A DNA stretch of 64,000 bases from assembly GCA_024685995.1 (NCBI GenBank), contig JAIBDY010000002.1, positions 1 to 64,000 of the forward strand, written 5' to 3'. The translations under genes and the position numbers were made by a program. Below, one piece after another: positions 27,604-36,425 of this stretch. The notes under the pieces are model-generated. The model worked only from the letters and a program-made list of their open reading frames with translations. It was not told where the DNA came from and did not search any database. The first letter of the stretch is position 1. Each line of letters begins with the position of its first letter. Source of the stretch: Piscirickettsiaceae bacterium (GTDB lineage: Bacteria; Pseudomonadota; Gammaproteobacteria; Nitrosococcales; Methylophagaceae).

Positions 27604-29016
27604 TTATAAATGTTCCGAAGCGTAGTCTGCGAGGCGAGACCTTTCACCACGAATAAGTGTGATATGTCCGCTATGAGGCCAAGTCTTGAAGCGATCGACA
27701 ACGTAGGTGAGGCCTGAGGTCGTTTCACTAAGATAAGGTGTGTCGATTTGAGCGATATTACCTAAGCAGACAATTTTGGTTCCAGGTCCTGCCCGGGTGA
27801 TGAGCGTTTTCATTTGTTTAGACGTGAGATTTTGTGCTTCATCAATGATGATGAAGCGGTTTAGAAAGGTGCGACCACGCATAAAGTTTAGCGAACGGAT
27901 TTTTATCCAGCGCTGTAATAAATCATTGGTGGCTTGCCGGCCCCAATCTCCTTCATCAGTTTTATTTAAGACTTCAAGGTTATCCATTAAGGCGCCCATC
28001 CAAGGCGTCATTTTTTCTTCTTCCGTACCCGGTAAAAAGCCAATATCTTCACCGACGGGCACAGTGACGCGCGTCATGATAATTTCGACGTATTGCTTTT
28101 GTTCTACGGCTTGTGTCAGCGCAGCGGCTAGGGTCAATAGCGTTTTCCCTGTACCGGCTTGACCTAATAGACTGACAAAGTCGACATTGGGATCCATGAG
28201 TAGATTTAAGGCAAAGTTTTGTTCTCTATTTCGGGCATTGATACCCCAAATAGCATGACTATCTTTACGATAATCTTGGAGAATTTCGATATCAGCCGTT
28301 GATTCTTTTTGATTGCGAACGACCGCTTCAATACTGCTTTCTTCTCCTGGCGCATAAATCAATTGATTGGGGTACCAATCTTTGACCACATCCCCAGTGA
28401 CTTCGTAAAAAGTCTTGCCGTCTGCATTCCACGAGTCTAGATGCTGGAGATTTTCCCAGAAGTCTGAAGGTAACTCAGATGCACCTAGGTAGAGCAGGTC
28501 AACGTCATCTAATACTTTGTCATTGTAATAATCTTCTGCATGAATCCCCAAGATGGAGGCTTTGATACGAAGGTTAATATCTTTTGAGACGAGCGTGACA
28601 GTGAGGTCGGTATATAATTCTTGCAGACCGCTGGCAATTGCTAAAATGGCATTGTCGGCTTGGAAGCCCGGTAGGCTCTTAGGTAAAGTGAATTCGACTT
28701 CGGTGGTTTGGAAAAATAGTTTACCACTGGCGGAGGGTAGATTTTCTTGGCTACCGACACTGGGCAAGGCGATACCTTGGGAAATCGCTTCGGAATCGGT
28801 TGCATTTAGCATTAAGTCATCGAGTATTCGACTCACTTGTCGCACATTTCGAGACACTTCGGATAAGCCTTTTTTACCACGGTCTAATTCTTCGAGGACG
28901 ACCATGGGGAGAAAAATATCATGTTCATCAAAGCGAAATAATGCCGTTGGATCATGCATCAAGACATTGGTGTCGAGTACGAAGAGTCTTTTTCCCGAGA
29001 TAGCTTTTTTGATCAT
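27604..29016 (-). CDS. PIN domain-PhoH ATPase fusion
   Basis: A 470-residue protein with an N-terminal PIN nuclease domain (D15 in LFVLDTNVLMHDP, further acidic residues in NAILAIA and SKDINLR) and a C-terminal PhoH/NTPase domain with Walker A GQAGTGKTLL (about 285) and Walker B FIIIDEAQN (about 395). This is the PhoH2/YlaK-type architecture, proposed to couple RNA unwinding and cleavage. The biological target is not established for this lineage. It is divergent from slyX, with PilZ downstream in the same direction. Confidence 0.92.
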   Translation of the reverse strand: MIKKAISGKRLFVLDTNVLMHDPTALFRFDEHDIFLPMVVLEELDRGKKGLSEVSRNVRQVSRILDDLMLNATDSEAISQGIALPSVGSQENLPSASGKLFFQTTEVEFTLPKSLPGFQADNAILAIASGLQELYTDLTVTLVSKDINLRIKASILGIHAEDYYNDKVLDDVDLLYLGASELPSDFWENLQHLDSWNADGKTFYEVTGDVVKDWYPNQLIYAPGEESSIEAVVRNQKESTADIEILQDYRKDSHAIWGINARNREQNFALNLLMDPNVDFVSLLGQAGTGKTLLTLAAALTQAVEQKQYVEIIMTRVTVPVGEDIGFLPGTEEEKMTPWMGALMDNLEVLNKTDEGDWGRQATNDLLQRWIKIRSLNFMRGRTFLNRFIIIDEAQNLTSKQMKTLITRAGPGTKIVCLGNIAQIDTPYLSETTSGLTYVVDRFKTWPHSGHITLIRGERSRLADYASEHL

Positions 29017-29120
29017 AAGCAGTATTCCTTTAAGTTGCTAACAAGAAGTGCGTTACTGGCTTTGATTATGATCTATGTTTGTGAGCTAGGGAAGGGCTAA
29101 TTTATGACGCTTTTACGACC

Positions 29121-29149
29121 TGAATAACTGTGCATTCATCTGTTATAAT
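29121..29149 (+). promoter_or_regulatory. Extended -10 promoter for slyX-tmcA
   Basis: TGTTATAAT, a consensus extended -10 with perfect TATAAT (29144-29149), lies 17 bases after a poor -35 (TGAATA, 29121-29126). It is the best promoter candidate for slyX and predicts a leader of about 145 bases. Confidence 0.6.
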
Positions 29150-29165
29150 TAATCGTTTTCGCATT

Positions 29166-29184
29166 GATAGCAACGTTATCGTTG
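29166..29184 (+). other. Leader hairpin CAACG-TTAT-CGTTG
   Basis: A perfect 5-bp stem (29171-29175 / 29180-29184) with a TTAT loop. A flanking GATAG (29166-29170) can pair with CTATC downstream. It is in the predicted slyX leader, and its function is unknown. Confidence 0.3.
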
Positions 29185-29248
29185 GGTATAGCTATTTCTA
29201 TCAGCAATTCAACTGCTTAGATTCAGGGCTGCTCTTTTGCCAACGATG

Positions 29249-29284
29249 AGCTGCTAGCAGACGTGCTGTAGCGCTGACTTTTTT
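29249..29284 (+). terminator. Intrinsic terminator-like element just before slyX (attenuator candidate)
   Basis: A hairpin (AGC-t-GCTA-g-CAG, loop ACGTG, CTG-TAGC-GCT) of 10 pairs with two bulges is followed by GAC and then six T residues (29279-29284), only 17 bases before the slyX GTG. If the upstream promoter is used, this would act as a leader terminator. Confidence 0.5.
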
Positions 29285-29301
29285 GATAACAAGGATACGA
29301 A

Positions 29302-29523
29302 GTGAATAATAAGGTAGAGCTGGATAATGCGATTATTGATTTGCAAACCAAGTTATCTTTCCAAGATGATTTGCTAGAAAACCTGAATCAGGTGGTCACG
29401 AAGCAACAGCATCATATTATGCGTCTTGAGACTGCACTTGATGCTTTGCGCGTTCAAGTGAAAACCCTACAAACCAATCCGAATTCGGCCGAAGGGACAG
29501 AGCCACCACCGCCACATTATTAG
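29302..29523 (+). CDS. slyX: SlyX family protein
   Basis: A 73-residue coiled-coil protein of the SlyX family, of unknown function. The N-terminal half is one long amphipathic helix (LDNAIIDLQTKLSFQDDLLENLN), ending in the typical proline-rich tail EPPPPHY. It begins with GTG at 29302, with AAGGA 8 bases upstream. It lies 17 bases before tmcA and is probably co-transcribed. Confidence 0.92.
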   Translation: MNNKVELDNAIIDLQTKLSFQDDLLENLNQVVTKQQHHIMRLETALDALRVQVKTLQTNPNSAEGTEPPPPHY

Positions 29524-29540
29524 TCGACTATGGTTGTTAA

Positions 29541-31583
29541 ATGAAACAACGTCAATGCGTATTATTAATCGGTGAGCGGCAATGGTGTGAACAGTCATCA
29601 CAACAGCTAGTCGCCGAGGTTAGTTCTGACCGTCTTATTTGCTTTTCTGAACAGCCGTTCGCTACCTTGCCAACGCTATCGGCAAAACAAGCGACAACAA
29701 CATTAGGTCAGGAATTTGATGCTGTCATTTTTGACGCGACGACCACATTATGCCCCGATAGCTTAGGGGCATGTATTGGCACCGTTCGGGCTGGAGGATT
29801 ATTGATCTTAGGCATGGCCCCCGCCGCTAAAGTAAGCTTATGGCTGCTGCGATTTAGACAGATCCTTGATCGTTATATCGCCAATACAGACTCGTTTTAT
29901 TGTGTTGAACAAGGTGCGACGTTACCAAGTATCTCGATACCAATACAAGATGAGTGTGGTGCAAATGATTATCAAACGAGTGATCAACACGAAGCGATCC
30001 AAGCAATATATAAAGTTGTGTATGGTCACCGGCGGCGACCCTTGGTACTTTCAGCAGATCGAGGCAGGGGTAAATCGGCGGCCTTAGGAATGGCTGCAGC
30101 GACATTATTGCGTGAAGGAAAACAAACCATCCTCGTTACTGCACCGAGTTTAAGGGTGGCTGAAACCGTATTTAAACATGCGGCTTTGGCGTTACCAGGG
30201 GCAGAATGGACAAAAGGCTTAATCCGATTACCGAATGCTGAGATACGCTTTATTGCTCCAGACGCTTTGATTACTTCTACACCCCAAGCTGACTTGCTAT
30301 TGATTGACGAGGCGGCAGCGATTCCAGTCACTATGCTGGAGAAGCTGTTGCAGCAGTATGCGCGTTTGGTTTTTTCGACGACATTACATGGCTATGAAGG
30401 CACGGGGAGTGGTTTTGCAGTGCGATTTCGGCAGTTATTAGATCAGCATAGGCCCAGTTGGCACGCCTATCATCTCAATAAACCGATACGTTGGCTCGAC
30501 GGTGATCGGCTTGAAGCGATGAGTTTTGATGCTTTATTGTTAAATGCCGAACCTGTCGACGCTGGCTTGATTGCTGCCGCGAGTATTGAACAATGCACTA
30601 TTGAGCGGTTAGATCGACAACAGTTAATCACAGATGAATTGCTGCTTAGACAGTTGTTTGGTCTGATGGTGTTGGCCCATTACCGCACGCGCCCCTCTGA
30701 TTTGAAAATGCTTTTAGATCGCGCTGACATGTCGGTTTATACCGTGCGATATCAAGGGTATACTGTGGGTAGTGCTTGGGTGGTAGATGAAGGTGAACTG
30801 ACGACGGCGCTGGCATCGGCCATATATCGCGGGGAGCGTCGTTTGGCAGGACATTTACTGCCGCAATCCTTGTTAGCGCATGCCGGCCTAGAGTCGGCAG
30901 GCGCTTTACGTTATCGGCGTTTAATTCGCATTGCGATCCATCCTGGATTGCAGCGAAGAGGATTTGCGACGGCATTGGTGACGCAGGTCGCCGAAGACGG
31001 TGTGCACGATAAGATTGATTTGTTGGGCACTAGTTATGGTGCTGATGTCGCTTTATTGTCATTTTGGCAGCAAGCCGAGTTTCAACCCGTTCGCTTAGGG
31101 GTACAACGTGACGACGTCAGTGGTCGCCATGCTTTGATGATGTTACGAGCAAGTTCCGAAGCGGGGCGTCTGGCGTTAAGCACATTATGTCAGCGTTTTT
31201 CACAGCAATGGCTGATGTTGTTATCGACGCAATTCTCTGACTTGGATTGGTTATTGGTGTTGGCAATTTCTCGGCAAATGGCCTCAATATCGCCATCATT
31301 ATCCGAATGGGACTGGCGAGATGTAAGTAGTTTTGCACACGGTGGCAGAAGTTATGAATCGTGTCAGGTAGCGTTAATACAATTTTCGGGTGCGATGCTG
31401 ACTAAAGCCTATATTGAGCGATTATCTGGTCAACAACAACAGTTGGTCGTGATGTTATTAATACAACGACACCCGTTGTCAGTTGTCGTCGCGAAGACCG
31501 ACTATAGCGGCAAAAAGCAATTAATTTCAGGATTAAGAGAAGCAGTGGCGACCTTACTTGTGGTTGATGGACAGCAGTGTTGA
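29541..31583 (+). CDS. tmcA: tRNA(Met) cytidine acetyltransferase TmcA
   Basis: Forms N4-acetylcytidine at the wobble base of elongator tRNA-Met. Domains in order: an N-terminal DUF1726 part, an RNA helicase-like ATPase with Walker A DRGRGKSAALG (about 174-184) and Walker B LLLIDEAAAIP (about 252-262), then a GNAT acetyltransferase domain (RIAIHPGLQRRGFATAL near 462), and a C-terminal tRNA-binding part. At 680 residues it agrees with the family. The ATG at 29541 follows slyX. No terminator is clear, but a loose 7-bp dyad (31594-31629) follows. Confidence 0.94.
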   Translation: MKQRQCVLLIGERQWCEQSSQQLVAEVSSDRLICFSEQPFATLPTLSAKQATTTLGQEFDAVIFDATTTLCPDSLGACIGTVRAGGLLILGMAPAAKVSLWLLRFRQILDRYIANTDSFYCVEQGATLPSISIPIQDECGANDYQTSDQHEAIQAIYKVVYGHRRRPLVLSADRGRGKSAALGMAAATLLREGKQTILVTAPSLRVAETVFKHAALALPGAEWTKGLIRLPNAEIRFIAPDALITSTPQADLLLIDEAAAIPVTMLEKLLQQYARLVFSTTLHGYEGTGSGFAVRFRQLLDQHRPSWHAYHLNKPIRWLDGDRLEAMSFDALLLNAEPVDAGLIAAASIEQCTIERLDRQQLITDELLLRQLFGLMVLAHYRTRPSDLKMLLDRADMSVYTVRYQGYTVGSAWVVDEGELTTALASAIYRGERRLAGHLLPQSLLAHAGLESAGALRYRRLIRIAIHPGLQRRGFATALVTQVAEDGVHDKIDLLGTSYGADVALLSFWQQAEFQPVRLGVQRDDVSGRHALMMLRASSEAGRLALSTLCQRFSQQWLMLLSTQFSDLDWLLVLAISRQMASISPSLSEWDWRDVSSFAHGGRSYESCQVALIQFSGAMLTKAYIERLSGQQQQLVVMLLIQRHPLSVVVAKTDYSGKKQLISGLREAVATLLVVDGQQC

Positions 31584-31787
31584 AACGCGAAACAATATGC
31601 GCAAGCTTACGCTATGTTTGATGCATATTATTGATGCTTTATTGTGTCAATCTGATTCGAAATGGCAGTAATAAAGCGTTTATAGTCACTTGCGCTAGAG
31701 CAGGTGGTCACGTTTTATATCCAGACAGATAAATACATCGATGCTGTTAAGTTCTGAATGGCGACATAACAAGAGGCGAGTGTGTTC

Positions 31788-32126
31788 CTAAATTTGTAGC
31801 CAAATCTCGTCGTTCTGACTTAAATCGAGAGTTAAACGGGTTAATTTCTCGTCGCGGCAAGGGCCTGCAATGCAATAGCCATCATCTGGCTTGAATAGGG
31901 CTCCGTGGGTCGAGCATTGGATGTGAGTGTGCTCTAATGATAAAAAATCATCGGGTTGCCAATTCAGTGGGATATTAAGGTGTGGGCAGCGATTTTGATA
32001 CGCATAGAGCTGGTTTTCGTAACGGATCACGAATAATGATAATGGTGTAGGTTCCATCGGGATTTCAAATTCTCGAGGTTTACCTTCTACGATATCTTGT
32101 TGATGGCACAGGAAATGGCGTTGCAT
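31788..32126 (-). CDS. Rieske-type [2Fe-2S] ferredoxin-like protein
   Basis: A 112-residue soluble single-domain Rieske protein. The cluster motif is NRCPHLNIPLNW ... IQCSTHGALF, i.e. C-x-H followed by C-x2-H, with the downstream CIAGPC. Such small Rieske proteins act as electron carriers to oxygenases or nitrite reductase-like partners; the partner is not visible here. The ATG at 32126 is chosen because the longer frame (from 32252) overlaps the kinase gene and its extra 42 residues are not Rieske-like. It starts 3 bases after the PfkB stop, so adk-pfkB-rieske are linked. Confidence 0.87.
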   Translation of the reverse strand: MQRHFLCHQQDIVEGKPREFEIPMEPTPLSLFVIRYENQLYAYQNRCPHLNIPLNWQPDDFLSLEHTHIQCSTHGALFKPDDGYCIAGPCRDEKLTRLTLDLSQNDEIWLQI

Positions 32127-32128
32127 GA

Positions 32129-33016
32129 TTATGGTTCTTGATAGTGAAAGGAGTAGGTTAGATTTGTTAGACCGCCTTGTTGGCATTTGTGCGTCGCGAG
32201 TTGGGTTGCATACGGTAAGGCAAGGTGTAATGCTTGTTTCTGGCTTAGACAATGGATTAGACCTGCATTGAAGGTATCCCCAGCGGCCACTGTATCGACA
32301 ATGGGCCGGCTAAGGCTAGCGGGCACATGATGGATTTTTTGGCTGACATCCACAGCCCATGCACCTTGACTGCCCCAAGTACAAGTCATTGGGACGGTGT
32401 GAGACCTTGCCAAACTGGCTAAGAACGTTTCAGGACGTTCAAACCCTTGGCTCAGTGCGTAGTCTTTAGAAAAAAGAAGCACATTGGGTAGGAAAAATAA
32501 GGATTCGATGGCCTGTCTTGGTTTTTCGACTTCGAGCGAACAGGGAATATTGGGATGGAACTGTCTTAAGTACTCAAGCATCAGACGCGTTTCATCGATA
32601 TTTCGGCCTTCAAAATGGATCCAATCATAAGCCGCTAAATCGAGTGTTTTAAACTGAGCAAACGGGTATTCAGGACAATCTCGAAAGTGCACGATCGTTC
32701 TGGCGCCAGTTTGTTGATCCAAAGTGATATAAGAGGTCGGCATTTTGCCTTGTGCTAACTGTTGGCAACCTTGGGTGCCGATATTGTATTGGCTTAAGTC
32801 ATGTCGAATGAGTTGTGAATCCGTTTCATCAATGAGGACGCCAGCCCAATCGCATTGATGACCAAGCTGGCTGAGCACAACCAATGTATTGGTTGCATTG
32901 CCACCTCGTGCTTTTTGCTGAGATAGCGCGCGGGTTTCGCTATCCTGTTCAGGATAGCGAACCACGGTATTGATAATATCGAGAGTGGCGATGCCCACTG
33001 CCAAGATTTTAGCCAT
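32129..33016 (-). CDS. PfkB family sugar kinase (ketohexokinase-like)
   Basis: A 295-residue PfkB/ribokinase-fold kinase. The N-terminal GGNATNTLVVLSQLG is signature 1, and the C-terminal DTVAAGDTFNAGLI is signature 2 with the catalytic aspartate. The segment YDWIHFEGRN matches ketohexokinase-like members more than ribokinase, but the sugar is unknown. It lies 22 bases downstream of adk and directly before the Rieske gene. A pfkB-rieske pairing is not familiar to me. Confidence 0.85.
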   Translation of the reverse strand: MAKILAVGIATLDIINTVVRYPEQDSETRALSQQKARGGNATNTLVVLSQLGHQCDWAGVLIDETDSQLIRHDLSQYNIGTQGCQQLAQGKMPTSYITLDQQTGARTIVHFRDCPEYPFAQFKTLDLAAYDWIHFEGRNIDETRLMLEYLRQFHPNIPCSLEVEKPRQAIESLFFLPNVLLFSKDYALSQGFERPETFLASLARSHTVPMTCTWGSQGAWAVDVSQKIHHVPASLSRPIVDTVAAGDTFNAGLIHCLSQKQALHLALPYATQLATHKCQQGGLTNLTYSFHYQEP

Positions 33017-33037
33017 GAGAGTGGTGACGGCCTTGAA

Positions 33038-33685
33038 CTAAATGGTATCGAAAATCTCACCTACCATATCGGTGATATCGTTGACATCGCCCGTGCCTGC
33101 AATACGATGCAGTTTTTGTTGTTGTTGATAATAATTGACTAAAGGAGCGGTCTGTTCTTGATAGACATTTAAACGATTACCAATGGTGTCTTCATTATCA
33201 TCAGCGCGTTGGAATAACGTACCGTTACAATTATCACAGCGGCCTTCAACTTTGGATGGCGAAAGATGAATATTGTAGATAGCACCACAGTCCTTACAAG
33301 TACGACGGCCTGTTAAACGTTGCATTAACTCTTCGAAAGGCACATCCAGTAGCACAACGCCCTGTAGTGGCTGTTTAAGTTCTTCAAGCATTTGATCTAG
33401 GGCTTCGGCTTGCGGGATATTGCGGGGAAAACCATCAAGAATATACCCTTGTTGTGCATCTGATTGTGAAATACGTTCCCGAATTAAGCCAATTACGATG
33501 TCATCAGACACTAATGCACCAGCATCCATAGCCGTTTTGGCTTTTTTGCCAAGTTCACTACCAACATTGACGGCGGCACGTAACAAATCACCAGTTGATA
33601 TTTGAGGGATATTGTATTTTTTTGCGAGTATGACACCTTGTGTACCTTTACCTGAACCTGGTGCGCCGAGTAGAACTGTTCTCAT
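33038..33685 (-). CDS. adk: Adenylate kinase
   Basis: Interconverts AMP, ADP and ATP. The P-loop is GAPGSGKGTQG (8-18), with DGFPRNIPQ and the LID segment. The LID carries four cysteines (TCKDC and RCDNC) of the zinc-binding type, rather than the hydrogen-bonded network of E. coli Adk. At 215 residues it is full length. ATG at 33685. It heads a minus-strand group with a PfkB kinase and a Rieske protein. Confidence 0.96.
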   Translation of the reverse strand: MRTVLLGAPGSGKGTQGVILAKKYNIPQISTGDLLRAAVNVGSELGKKAKTAMDAGALVSDDIVIGLIRERISQSDAQQGYILDGFPRNIPQAEALDQMLEELKQPLQGVVLLDVPFEELMQRLTGRRTCKDCGAIYNIHLSPSKVEGRCDNCNGTLFQRADDNEDTIGNRLNVYQEQTAPLVNYYQQQQKLHRIAGTGDVNDITDMVGEIFDTI

Positions 33686-33736
33686 GAATTGCCTCTTTGT
33701 TGAAAATTATCTATTTTGAATAATGGGATACGACGG

Positions 33737-34588
33737 TTATGTCGATGTAAATGCCGACGATAAGCCCGCTATTTTGTCGGTCACTTGTCGCATGATAGTC
33801 GGGATTTGTTGTTCATCTAAACCAAGGTGGGTCCATGCAGCGGGGTCAAGTGGCGGCACATGTTTATCGCCACTATGACCAAAGGTACCGGCGGAGGTGA
33901 CCATCACATCTGACAGGTGTACCACGGTGGCTTCTGCAAGGAACTGTGTCGCTTTAGAGGGGGCGTGATGATGCTTGATCACCTCAATGAGCGGCTGTGG
34001 TAAGCGCCAATTTTGTGCGAGGGCGGCACCTACGTCACTATGATCAAAGCCCAGTAGACGTTGTTCGGCCTTATAGAGTACTTCTTGCCCAAACTGTGCA
34101 CTGGTAATCGCCTCTCTAGCTAGCTCTGGCACAGCTTGATAGATCACTAAACTACCGATATTTTGCAACAGTCCAGCAATAAAGAAGTGTTCTGCGGCGG
34201 GCAATTTACATTGCTTGGCGATCAAGCTAGCGGTCACGGCACAAGCGATACTATGCTGCCAAAAGTCTTCCATCTTAATAAGACTTTCAGGGATGCCTTT
34301 AAATGCATTGATTACCGACGTTGCCAATACCAACTGTGTGAGTTCACTGGTGCCGATAATGGTAATGGCTCTGGAGATGGTGCTGATTTGTGACGGAAAA
34401 CCATAATAAGGACTGTTGACCACTTTGAGCAAGCGTGTCGTCAGTGCTGGGTCAGTGTTAATGATGGCACTAATATCTTCCGCAGATGAATTGTCATCGT
34501 GGATTAGCGATGACAGCTGGCTGTAGGTCGTTGGCGGTGAGACCAACTCTAAGGATTTATTGATCAGCGTGTCAGGGGTTAATGACAT
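33737..34588 (-). CDS. HDOD domain protein
   Basis: A 283-residue HDOD-domain protein. HDOD domains are HD-like helical bundles without the full catalytic HD set and are found in signalling and cell-cycle or motility regulators. Visible features: DNSSAEDISAIINTDPALT, LLKVVNSPYYGFP, IVT-like SELTQLVLATSVINAF and the FDHSDVGAALAQNW segment. The exact role is unknown. The ATG at 34588 follows a 46-codon gene by 2 bases and has no good ribosome site of its own, so it depends on coupling. Confidence 0.86.
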   Translation of the reverse strand: MSLTPDTLINKSLELVSPPTTYSQLSSLIHDDNSSAEDISAIINTDPALTTRLLKVVNSPYYGFPSQISTISRAITIIGTSELTQLVLATSVINAFKGIPESLIKMEDFWQHSIACAVTASLIAKQCKLPAAEHFFIAGLLQNIGSLVIYQAVPELAREAITSAQFGQEVLYKAEQRLLGFDHSDVGAALAQNWRLPQPLIEVIKHHHAPSKATQFLAEATVVHLSDVMVTSAGTFGHSGDKHVPPLDPAAWTHLGLDEQQIPTIMRQVTDKIAGLSSAFTST

Positions 34589-34590
34589 GG

Positions 34591-34731
34591 TTAGTCCATT
34601 TGATCCGTTGATTCATCATTAAAGGCAAGATCAAAGAGCATTTTCATGGCTGGGTGGTTGAGATCCGTGTGGCAGAATAAGGCTTCGCGTTCTGTCTGCT
34701 CAGCGGAGAGTTCGGTGGTCTGTTCAGTCAT
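34591..34731 (-). CDS. Small acidic 46-residue protein between sppA and the HDOD gene
   Basis: A short frame read directly from the minus strand: ATG at 34731, TAA at 34593-34591. The N-terminus is MTEQTTELSAEQTEREALF, followed by CHTDLNHPAMKMLFDLAF and an acidic tail. It begins 2 bases after the sppA stop and ends 2 bases before the HDOD ATG, the spacing expected of a coupled real gene. No family is recognised. There is no upstream Shine-Dalgarno sequence, so translation would need reinitiation from sppA. Confidence 0.6.
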   Translation of the reverse strand: MTEQTTELSAEQTEREALFCHTDLNHPAMKMLFDLAFNDESTDQMD

Positions 34732-34733
34732 AA

Positions 34734-35714
34734 TTATTGCATTTTTGCTGTCGAAAAATGAAGCAGAGATTGGGTGATACTGGCACCGAAACGCCCTGCG
34801 AATTGATCTAAGTAATTAGGCCGTGGCGTGTAGTCGACTATTTTCTCTGCACCTATTTTTTCTCTGGCCACGGTACTGCTATTGGCTAAACCGTCGATTA
34901 AACCTAGAGGTAGGGCTTGTTCGCCAGACCAAAATAGGCCAGAAAAGAGGTCGGGATCATCGCTTAAACGATTTCCTCGACCGGCTTTGACGACGTCTAT
35001 AAATTGCTGATGGATATTATTCAGCATAGCATGAGCATGTTTGATGTCTTTGTCTTTCATCGGTAGGAAAGGGTCAAGGAACGCTTTATTTTCCCCTGCG
35101 GTGATTGAGCGCCGCTCGACACCGAGTTTAGCAATCGTATCGGTAAAGCCAAAGCTATCCATTCTGACACCAATCGATCCGACAATACTGGCTTTATCGG
35201 CATAGATTTCTTTCGCACCCACGGCAATATAGTACCCACCGGAAGCACACACATCTTGTATCACAGCATAGACTGGAAACTCAGGTCGTGAGGCTTGGAG
35301 TCGTTTGATCTCATCATTGATAATGCCCGACTGAACAGGGCTGCCGCCTGGCGTATTTAATCTGAGGATAAGACCTTTTGCGTGTTGATTGTCAAAGGCA
35401 TCGCGGAGGCCGGTTACTATACTATCGGCATTGGCTTCGGCGTCAGCGGCAATGACGCCATTGATATCGACAAGCGCGGTATGATTCTGGGTATAGGTCT
35501 GGATATCTTGGTTTGACATCGCCATGACGAAGACGGCGATTAAATACAATAAAATAAAGCCTTTGAAAACATAACCCCAACGCCGGCTGCTGCGCTGTTC
35601 TTTAATGGCCGCAAAGGCAAGGTCGCGTAGTACTTTCCGTTCCCATGAACTGGCGTCGGTAGCCTCGCTGCTGGGATTGTGGTTAGAAGGTGGAAAGTCA
35701 CCAAAGGTCGCCAT
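34734..35714 (-). CDS. sppA: Signal peptide peptidase SppA, short single-domain type
   Basis: A membrane-anchored S49 serine protease that degrades cleaved signal peptides. One TM helix lies at about 51-68. The catalytic serine is S158 in VCASGGYYIA and the general base is K210 in GENKAFLDPF, a spacing of 52, as in B. subtilis SppA (S147/K199). At 326 residues it is the single-domain form. It lies in rluC-HAD-sppA, a classical gammaproteobacterial arrangement, and is followed by the small 46-aa gene. Confidence 0.93.
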   Translation of the reverse strand: MATFGDFPPSNHNPSSEATDASSWERKVLRDLAFAAIKEQRSSRRWGYVFKGFILLYLIAVFVMAMSNQDIQTYTQNHTALVDINGVIAADAEANADSIVTGLRDAFDNQHAKGLILRLNTPGGSPVQSGIINDEIKRLQASRPEFPVYAVIQDVCASGGYYIAVGAKEIYADKASIVGSIGVRMDSFGFTDTIAKLGVERRSITAGENKAFLDPFLPMKDKDIKHAHAMLNNIHQQFIDVVKAGRGNRLSDDPDLFSGLFWSGEQALPLGLIDGLANSSTVAREKIGAEKIVDYTPRPNYLDQFAGRFGASITQSLLHFSTAKMQ

Positions 35715-35777
35715 AATTTTATTATCCGTATAAGTAAGGAGTGTGGTGGATCATATCAAAAGATAGCAACAATGTTG

Positions 35778-36425
35778 CTAATTGCTGAGCCATTGTTGGA
35801 CTTGGTACAAATTTTCGGCGATATATTTGGGCCCACAGGCTTGTAATGCGGCAATGTCATGCGCACCGTGTGTGACCGCTAGGCTATCTGCGCCAGCGTT
35901 ATGAGCCATATTGAGATCATGGCTTGTATCCCCGATCATGAGCGTTTTATGAGGTGCGACGCCAAGATAGTCCATTAACTGTTCGATCATCTCTGGGTGC
36001 GGCTTAGAATGGCATTCATCGACGCAACGGGTGGCATGGAATAACGCTCCTAATTGGCTACTTTCTAAGACTTTATTCAAACCACGACGACTTTTCCCCG
36101 TCGCTACACCTAAAAAGTAGTCTTGTTGGTGTAACTGTTGTATTAATTGCGTTGCATTTTCAAACAGAGGCGCTTCAAAGGGGCTATTGACCCAATTCTG
36201 TTGATAGTGGACCCCGAGTTGTTGTCGAGTTTCTGCCTTGAGTTCGGGATATAAGGCAAAAACGGCTTCATTGAGCCCGAGTCCAATAATATGGCTGACT
36301 TCGCGATCGGATAGAGGAGCTAAGCCAAGTTGGCTAATACCTAATTGCATGCAGTTGATGATGTGCTGCGTTGAGTCCATTAGGGTGCCATCCCAATCAA
36401 AGACAATTAAATCGTATTGTTTCAT
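35778..36425 (-). CDS. HAD family hydrolase, phosphoglycolate phosphatase-like
   Basis: A 215-residue HAD hydrolase of the Gph subfamily. Motif I is VFDWDGTLMDS, motif II lies in VATGKSRRGL, and motif III/IV in MIGDTSHDLNMA. The substrate could be 2-phosphoglycolate or another small phosphate ester; this is not resolvable here. The ATG overlaps the rluC TGA by 4 bases. It precedes sppA by 63 bases. The position between rluC and sppA is conserved among gammaproteobacteria. Confidence 0.88.
   Translation of the reverse strand: MKQYDLIVFDWDGTLMDSTQHIINCMQLGISQLGLAPLSDREVSHIIGLGLNEAVFALYPELKAETRQQLGVHYQQNWVNSPFEAPLFENATQLIQQLHQQDYFLGVATGKSRRGLNKVLESSQLGALFHATRCVDECHSKPHPEMIEQLMDYLGVAPHKTLMIGDTSHDLNMAHNAGADSLAVTHGAHDIAALQACGPKYIAENLYQVQQWLSN

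Noticed and set aside
6664-29179. Identical 15-mer TGATAGCAACGTTAT at 6664 and 29165
   Set aside because: About two such 15-mer coincidences are expected in 64 kb, so it is not a significant repeat.
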